From the NCBI GenBank assembly GCA_937917025.1, contig CALFSF010000434.1:1-10413 (forward strand): a stretch of 10,413 nt of DNA. Direction: 5' to 3'. The position numbers and the translations under genes are program-made. The notes under the pieces were generated by a model. The model searched no databases and had not been told where the DNA came from. It saw only the letters and a list, made by a program, of their open reading frames with translations. The number at the start of each line of letters is the position of its first letter. Positions within the stretch are counted from its first letter, which is position 1. Shown here piece after piece: positions 6,881 to 10,413 of this stretch. The stretch is from an uncultured Paraburkholderia sp. (GTDB taxonomy: Bacteria; Pseudomonadota; Gammaproteobacteria; Burkholderiales; Burkholderiaceae).

Positions 6881-6917
6881 ACCCGGCCCCGTGTGCCGGG
6901 TTGTCGCGAGTCTCGCG
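6881..6917 (-). other. Two hairpins between the CoA-transferase and binding-protein genes
   Basis: ACCCGGC (6881-6887) pairs with GCCGGGT (6895-6901), a 7-bp stem with a seven-base loop. Next to it CGCGA (6905-6909) pairs with TCGCG (6913-6917) around a three-base loop. On the minus strand the first stem is followed by AGAACAAAAAC and not by T, so these are not standard terminators. They may stabilise the binding-protein mRNA after processing, a common way to give more binding protein than other subunits; that role is inferred. No clear promoter was found in the 116-base gap. Confidence 0.5.
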
Positions 6918-6962
6918 GTGTCTCGTGTTTACTGCCTCACGCGCCAGGCGTGGACGTCACCG

Positions 6963-8168
6963 TCAAACGATCCGCTCCGCATGCAGCCGGGCAATGTCGC
7001 CTGCATCATAACCTAGTGAATGGAGGACTTCATCGGTATGTTCACCCAGTTCCGGGCCGAGCCAGCGCGTTTCCCCTGGCGTATCCGAGAGCTTCGGCGT
7101 GACGCCCGGCAACGTGATCTCGACGTCGTCCTGCCACTTGAAGCGCTGGATCATCTGGCGGGCAAGATACTGCGGATCGGTGAACATGTCGGCGACGCTG
7201 TAGATGCGCCCGACCGGCACGTCGGCCGCGTTCAGCACGGCAAGCGCCTCGTCGATCGTGCGGGTGGCGAGCCACGTGGCGATCGCCGCGTCGATCTCGA
7301 GCGTGCGCGGCACGCGGCCGTCGTTCTGCGCGAGACCCGGATCGTTCGCGAGATCCTCGCGGTCGATCGCGATCATCAGGCGTTTGAAGATCGGATCGCT
7401 GTTGCCGCCGATCACGATGCTGCCGTCGCGGCACGGATAGGTATTCGACGGCACGATGCCCGGCAGCGACGCGCCGGTGCGCTCGCGCACCATCCCGTAC
7501 ACGCCGTATTCCGGCACGACGCTTTCCATCATGTTGAAGACGGCTTCGTACAGCGCGACATCGACGACCTGCCCCTTGCCGCCATTCACCTGCTTGTGAT
7601 GCAGCGCCATCAGCGCGCCGATCACGCCGTGCAGCGCGGCGATCGAGTCGCCAATCGAAATGCCGATGCGCGGCGGCGGCAGGTCCGGATAACCGGTGAT
7701 GTGGCGCAGGCCGCCCATCGATTCGGCGATCGCGCCGAAGCCCGGACGGTCGCGATACGGACCCGTCTGGCCGTAACCGGAGAGCCGCACCATCACGAGA
7801 CCGGGATTTTCCGCGGATAGCACGTCGTAACCGAGCCCGAGCTTTTCGAGCAACCCGGGCCGGAAATTCTCGATGACGATATCGGCTTCCTTCGCGAGAC
7901 GCCGGACGATTTCCTTGCCCTCTTCGGCCTTCAGGTTGATCGTCACCGACTTCTTGTTGCGCGCCTGCACCGCCCACCACAGCGACGTGCCGCCCACTTC
8001 CGGATAGAGCTTGCGCCACTTGCGCAGCGGATCGCCGCCCTTCGGGTCTTCGATCTTGATGACGTCCGCGCCGAATTCGCCCATGAAACGCGCCGCGAAC
8101 GGACCTGCGATCAGCGTGCCGAGTTCGAGCACCTTGACGCCCGCGAGCGGGCCTGTGGTTGCGCTCAT
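6963..8168 (-). CDS. CaiB/BaiF (class III) CoA-transferase
   Basis: Transfers CoA from a donor such as succinyl-CoA to a free carboxylic acid through mixed-anhydride chemistry; cytosolic, usually an interlocked dimer. It has 401 residues, the normal length. Landmarks are PLAGVKVLELGTLIAGPFAAR (about 7-27), EFGADVIKIEDPKGGDPLR (31-49), NKKSVTINLK, the ENFRPG motif (100-105), GYGQTGPY (131-138) and SIGDSIAALHG, whose Asp174 matches the catalytic aspartate of formyl-CoA transferase. The start has AAGGAG four bases before the ATG. It follows recR by 77 bases and precedes the ABC importer genes, so it probably acts on the imported compound. The substrate is not readable; formate/oxalate, mesaconate/itaconate, carnitine-like and aromatic acids are all known for the family. 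I assign no specific name. Confidence 0.93.
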   Translation of the reverse strand: MSATTGPLAGVKVLELGTLIAGPFAARFMGEFGADVIKIEDPKGGDPLRKWRKLYPEVGGTSLWWAVQARNKKSVTINLKAEEGKEIVRRLAKEADIVIENFRPGLLEKLGLGYDVLSAENPGLVMVRLSGYGQTGPYRDRPGFGAIAESMGGLRHITGYPDLPPPRIGISIGDSIAALHGVIGALMALHHKQVNGGKGQVVDVALYEAVFNMMESVVPEYGVYGMVRERTGASLPGIVPSNTYPCRDGSIVIGGNSDPIFKRLMIAIDREDLANDPGLAQNDGRVPRTLEIDAAIATWLATRTIDEALAVLNAADVPVGRIYSVADMFTDPQYLARQMIQRFKWQDDVEITLPGVTPKLSDTPGETRWLGPELGEHTDEVLHSLGYDAGDIARLHAERIV

Positions 8169-8245
8169 GTGTCTCCTTCTTGTCTGGCTGGGTCTACGAA
8201 AGGCAATCGCGTCCGGTGTTCGTGTCGGTACAAAGCGAGACCGCG

Positions 8246-8842
8246 TTACATTGAACGCCGGTCCAGCATGGCGCGGGCAATGGTGCCGGCGTCCACGTAT
8301 TCGAGTTCGCCGCCGACCGGCACGCCGCGCGCGAGACGCGTCACGGCAAGCCCGCGCGCCTTCAGCGTCTGGCCGAGGTAATGCGCGGTCGCCTCGCCTT
8401 CGTTGGTGAAATTGGTTGCAAGCACGACTTCCTTGACGACGCCGTCCGAAGCCCGCTTCACCAGCCGGTCGAAATGGATCTCCTTCGGGCCGATGCCGTC
8501 GAGCGGGCTGAGCCGCCCCATCAGCACGAAATAGAGACCGCGGTAGGTCATCGTCTGCTCGAGCATGATCTGGTCAGCCGGGGTTTCCACGACGCACAGC
8601 AGCGCCGGATCGCGCTCCTCATCGAGACAGACGTCGCAGATCCGGGCCTCGGTGAACGTGTTGCACTTCTCGCAATGCTGAAGATGTTCGGTCGCGAAGA
8701 GCAGCGAGCGGCCGAGCTTTTCGGCGCCGTCGCGATCGTGCTGCATCAGGTGATACGCCATGCGTTGCGCGGATTTGGGCCCGACTCCGGGCAGCGCGCG
8801 CAGCGCTTCGACGAGCGCCGACAGGGCGGAAGGTTGTTTCAT
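8246..8842 (-). CDS. recR: Recombination mediator protein RecR
   Basis: Works with RecF and RecO to load RecA on SSB-coated gapped DNA. It has 198 residues, the standard length. The N-terminal helix-hairpin-helix includes ALPGVGPKSAQRMAYHL (about 16-32). The four-cysteine zinc finger is complete (Cys57, Cys60, Cys69, Cys72; HCEKCNTFTEARICDVC). The Toprim domain follows from about 80 (LLCVVETPADQIMLEQ ... ATNFTNEGEATAHYL), and the C-terminal strap contains LARGVPVGGELEYVDAGTIARAM. The start is the ATG right before KQPSALSALVEALR. It is the third gene of the conserved dnaX-ybaB-recR order. It is followed by the CoA-transferase with no visible terminator, so some read-through into the transporter unit is plausible. 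Confidence 0.97.
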   Translation of the reverse strand: MKQPSALSALVEALRALPGVGPKSAQRMAYHLMQHDRDGAEKLGRSLLFATEHLQHCEKCNTFTEARICDVCLDEERDPALLCVVETPADQIMLEQTMTYRGLYFVLMGRLSPLDGIGPKEIHFDRLVKRASDGVVKEVVLATNFTNEGEATAHYLGQTLKARGLAVTRLARGVPVGGELEYVDAGTIARAMLDRRSM

Positions 8843-8905
8843 GCGAAATCGGCGTCGTCAGAAAAGCAGTACAAAAGTGCTGCGGGTGGTGCTCCGGATC
8901 GTCCA

Positions 8906-8937
8906 CGGGTCCGCTGGGGCATCCCGTTACGGACCCG
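8906..8937. other. Hairpin between ybaB and recR
   Basis: CGGGTCCG (8906-8913) pairs perfectly with CGGACCCG (8930-8937). Inside the loop GGG (8917-8919) can pair with CCC (8923-8925), giving an extended stem with an internal bulge. It lies in the 114-base spacer between ybaB and recR, which contains nothing else I recognise. There is no T-tract on either side, so a terminator is unlikely; RNA processing or pausing is possible. Confidence 0.45.
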
Positions 8938-8956
8938 CGATGCTGACGCTGCCGGA

Positions 8957-9283
8957 TCAGAACGGCAGCTTGAATCCCGGCGGCAGCGGCAAGCCCGACG
9001 TCATGCCGCCCATCTTTTCCTGCGCGGTGGCTTCGGCCTTGCGCACGGCGTCGTTGAACGCGGCGGCGACGAGGTCTTCGAGCATGTCCTTGTCGTCGGC
9101 GAGGAGGCTCGGATCGATCGACACGCGGCGCACGTCGTTCTTGCAGGTCATCGTCACCTTGACGAGGCCCGCGCCCGACTGTCCTTCGACTTCGATCAGC
9201 GCGAGCTGCTCCTGCATCTTCTTCATGTTTTCCTGCATCTGCTGGGCCTGCTTCATCAGCCCGGCGAGTTGACCTTTCATCAT
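8957..9283 (-). CDS. ybaB: YbaB/EbfC family nucleoid-associated protein
   Basis: Small dimeric DNA-binding protein of 108 residues, associated with the nucleoid and encoded between dnaX and recR in most proteobacteria. The N-terminal helix GQLAGLMKQAQQMQENMKKM and the core IEVEGQSGAGLVKVTMTCK, VSIDPSLL and DLVAAAFNDAVRKAE are standard family features. The tail ends GLPLPPGFKLPF. The start at 9283 has AAGGAG six bases upstream (9290-9295); the second Met is an alternative start. It lies 84 bases after the dnaX stop. Its precise role is debated, with proposed links to replication and recombination from the gene order. Confidence 0.96.
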   Translation of the reverse strand: MMKGQLAGLMKQAQQMQENMKKMQEQLALIEVEGQSGAGLVKVTMTCKNDVRRVSIDPSLLADDKDMLEDLVAAAFNDAVRKAEATAQEKMGGMTSGLPLPPGFKLPF

Positions 9284-9367
9284 GGCGTGCTCCTTCTTGA
9301 TCGTTTGAAATTCAGGGGTCTGGCGACGGCGCTTCGTGACAACCGCGCCTTTCGATGTGTGTTCAGT

Positions 9368-10413
9368 TCAATGCGAGGCGGATGCGCTGCCGGCCGCGCC
9401 CTGCCCGGCGTCCGGCGCGATCGGCCGGATCGAATCCGGCACGATGCTCGCGCCGAAATCGCGGATCAGCGATTGCACGAACGGATCCTGCCGGATCTCG
9501 CGTTCGGCGTCCTGCTGACGCTGCGCGCGCGCCGCGGCATCGAGCGCGGCCGCCGTGCGGCGCGCGGCGCCGACTTCGACCTGCACGTCGACCGTCTTGC
9601 CGAGGCGTTCGGCAAGCGCCGCCTTCAGCTTCGCGACCTGCGCGGCGTCCGCGTATTGCGGCACCGGCACGTTCAACCGAAGCGTCGTGCCGTCGAGCGA
9701 CATCAGTTCGCTGTTGAACGCCAGTTGATACGAAATGCCCTTCAGCGGCAGACCAGCGGCGAGCGCGGGCCAGTCGCCCTCGAAGCCGATGGCGTCGAGC
9801 GGAACGGCGGGCGGCAGCGGACGCGTGTCGACGACGGGCGCGGGTTCTTTTGCAGCGGGCGTGAGACGCACGTCGTCTGGACCGCTGTCGAAGACGGGCA
9901 TGTAGTTGTCATCGGGCGGCGCGAAAAACGCATCGTCCGACGACATCGGCATGTAGTCGTCCGGCGGCATGTCGTCCCACGGCGGGATAGATGCGCCACC
10001 CTGGTTGCCGTTATTACGCGCTTGCGGCTGGGCAGCCGGCTCGCGCACGGGCGCGGCGTCCTGCGCGCGGCGCGGCGCGCCTGGCGTCGGCACCGGGACG
10101 TTGACGCGCGGCACCGGCTTCGGCGTGGCAGTCTTTGGCGCGGGCGCCGCCGCGGCTACGGCCGGCGCGGCTGCGCGGCCACGGTCGGACGAAACTTTCA
10201 GGCCTGCGCGGCGCAGCACGTCGAGCGGGGCCGGCGCGGGGGGCGCCGGCTTCCCGACCGCGACCAGCTGCCGGCTCACCGCCGCGACCGTGTGCGCGGT
10301 GCGGGCGATGGTCTCCGCGTACTCGCGCCGCGGGTCGCCCGCGGGCAGCCCCTCTTGAAGGAGGTCCGCGTTCCCGGCGATCACCCCGAGCAGGTTGTGG
10401 AAGTCGTGCGCGA
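9368..10413 (-). CDS. dnaX: DNA polymerase III subunit gamma/tau, C-terminal part (frame open to the right edge, 5' end replaced)
   Basis: The clamp-loader subunit DnaX; this portion is the tau-specific C-terminal region that contacts the polymerase and helicase. From about 10210 leftward the frame reads RRAGLKVSSDRGR and a Pro/Ala linker. It then has acidic repeats (PPWDDMPPDDYMPMSSDDAFF), VFDSGPDDVRL, and the folded C-terminal domain LDAIGFEGDWPALAAGLPLKGISYQL ... NVPVPQYADAAQVAKLKAALAERLG ... RTAAALDAAARAQRQ ... DPFVQSLIRDFGASIVPDSIRP. These resemble Burkholderia DnaX, and ybaB and recR follow in the expected order. The AAA+ ATPase domain is not in the window. The frame continues without a stop to the right edge, but the last 190 bases or so encode a histidine-kinase segment and not DnaX (separate entry). 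No slippery frameshift signal falls in the part seen. Confidence 0.85.
   Translation of the reverse strand, partial: AHDFHNLLGVIAGNADLLQEGLPAGDPRREYAETIARTAHTVAAVSRQLVAVGKPAPPAPAPLDVLRRAGLKVSSDRGRAAAPAVAAAAPAPKTATPKPVPRVNVPVPTPGAPRRAQDAAPVREPAAQPQARNNGNQGGASIPPWDDMPPDDYMPMSSDDAFFAPPDDNYMPVFDSGPDDVRLTPAAKEPAPVVDTRPLPPAVPLDAIGFEGDWPALAAGLPLKGISYQLAFNSELMSLDGTTLRLNVPVPQYADAAQVAKLKAALAERLGKTVDVQVEVGAARRTAAALDAAARAQRQQDAEREIRQDPFVQSLIRDFGASIVPDSIRPIAPDAGQGAAGSASASH
10220..10413 (-). pseudogene. Histidine kinase HisKA (H-box) fragment joined in frame to dnaX
   Basis: The minus-strand frame entering from the right edge reads AHDFHNLLGVIAGNADLLQ, then DPRREYAETIARTAHTVAAVSRQLVAVGK. This is the dimerisation/phosphoacceptor helix pair of a sensor histidine kinase; compare the usual HDFNNLL box. 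The phosphorylatable His is encoded at 10406-10408. A family-typical Pro-rich PLDV stretch follows, after which DnaX sequence begins, so the border lies roughly at 10200-10240. No kinase ATPase domain follows. Codons here favour GGG, CTC and GAG, while the dnaX part soon uses GCA, AAA and GTT. The piece is therefore a foreign fragment, either by assembly error or rearrangement. The left border is approximate. Confidence 0.75.

Noticed and set aside
5647..7011. A 454-codon plus-strand open frame opposite the binding-protein gene and the start of the ATPase gene.
   Set aside because: Arg/His-rich composition typical of antisense shadow frames in high-GC genomes; the minus strand carries intact family motifs throughout.
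9368..10413. HisKA-DnaX as a genuine new fusion protein.
   Set aside because: The border shows an abrupt codon-use change, both parts are incomplete domains, and the left end of the window has a second unrelated join; an artefact explains both.

Overview
The sequence points to Burkholderiaceae, most likely Burkholderia sensu lato (Burkholderia, Paraburkholderia or Caballeronia). GC content is high. The YbaB, RecR, SurE and Pcm proteins are close to Burkholderia forms as I remember them. Two locally ordered blocks are typical of that group: dnaX-ybaB-recR and surE-pcm-nlpD (normally followed by rpoS). No database search was run, so the taxonomy rests on recognition alone.

Layout from right to left, since nearly everything is on the minus strand. 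The 3' part of dnaX (gamma/tau clamp-loader subunit), ybaB and recR form a replication and repair block. Without an obvious terminator there follows a four-gene set: a class III (CaiB/BaiF-type) CoA-transferase, then a Tat-exported NMT1/SsuA-like solute-binding protein, an ABC ATPase and an ABC permease. This looks like an uptake system for a small organic anion, coupled to an enzyme that could activate a carboxylic acid as its CoA thioester. A strong intrinsic terminator (12-bp perfect stem plus T7 on the minus strand, 3962-3997) closes that unit. The only plus-strand gene is a zinc-free quinone oxidoreductase of the MDR family (2953-3927), convergent with the transporter and divergent from surE. 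To its left runs surE-pcm-nlpD, a stationary-phase and repair cluster with tight overlaps.

Both ends of the window look foreign to the central block. At the right edge the dnaX reading frame runs in frame into a histidine-kinase phosphoacceptor (H-box) segment with different codon use. At the left edge the NlpD-like lipoprotein keeps its lipobox and LysM domain but loses its M23 domain. It runs straight into a 3-oxoacid CoA-transferase subunit B start that resembles alphaproteobacterial proteins, where rpoS would be expected. Two unrelated joins, one at each end, are most simply explained as assembly chimerism at the tips of a metagenomic or draft contig, with about 375-10210 being genuine Burkholderia sequence. 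Real rearrangement is the alternative.

No tRNA, rRNA, CRISPR array or insertion sequence was seen, and no gene-free stretch exceeds 300 bases. I found no convincing new multi-gene system. The most interesting biology is the CoA-transferase/transporter unit, the repeat-expanded Pcm tail, and a possible leaderless surE transcript.
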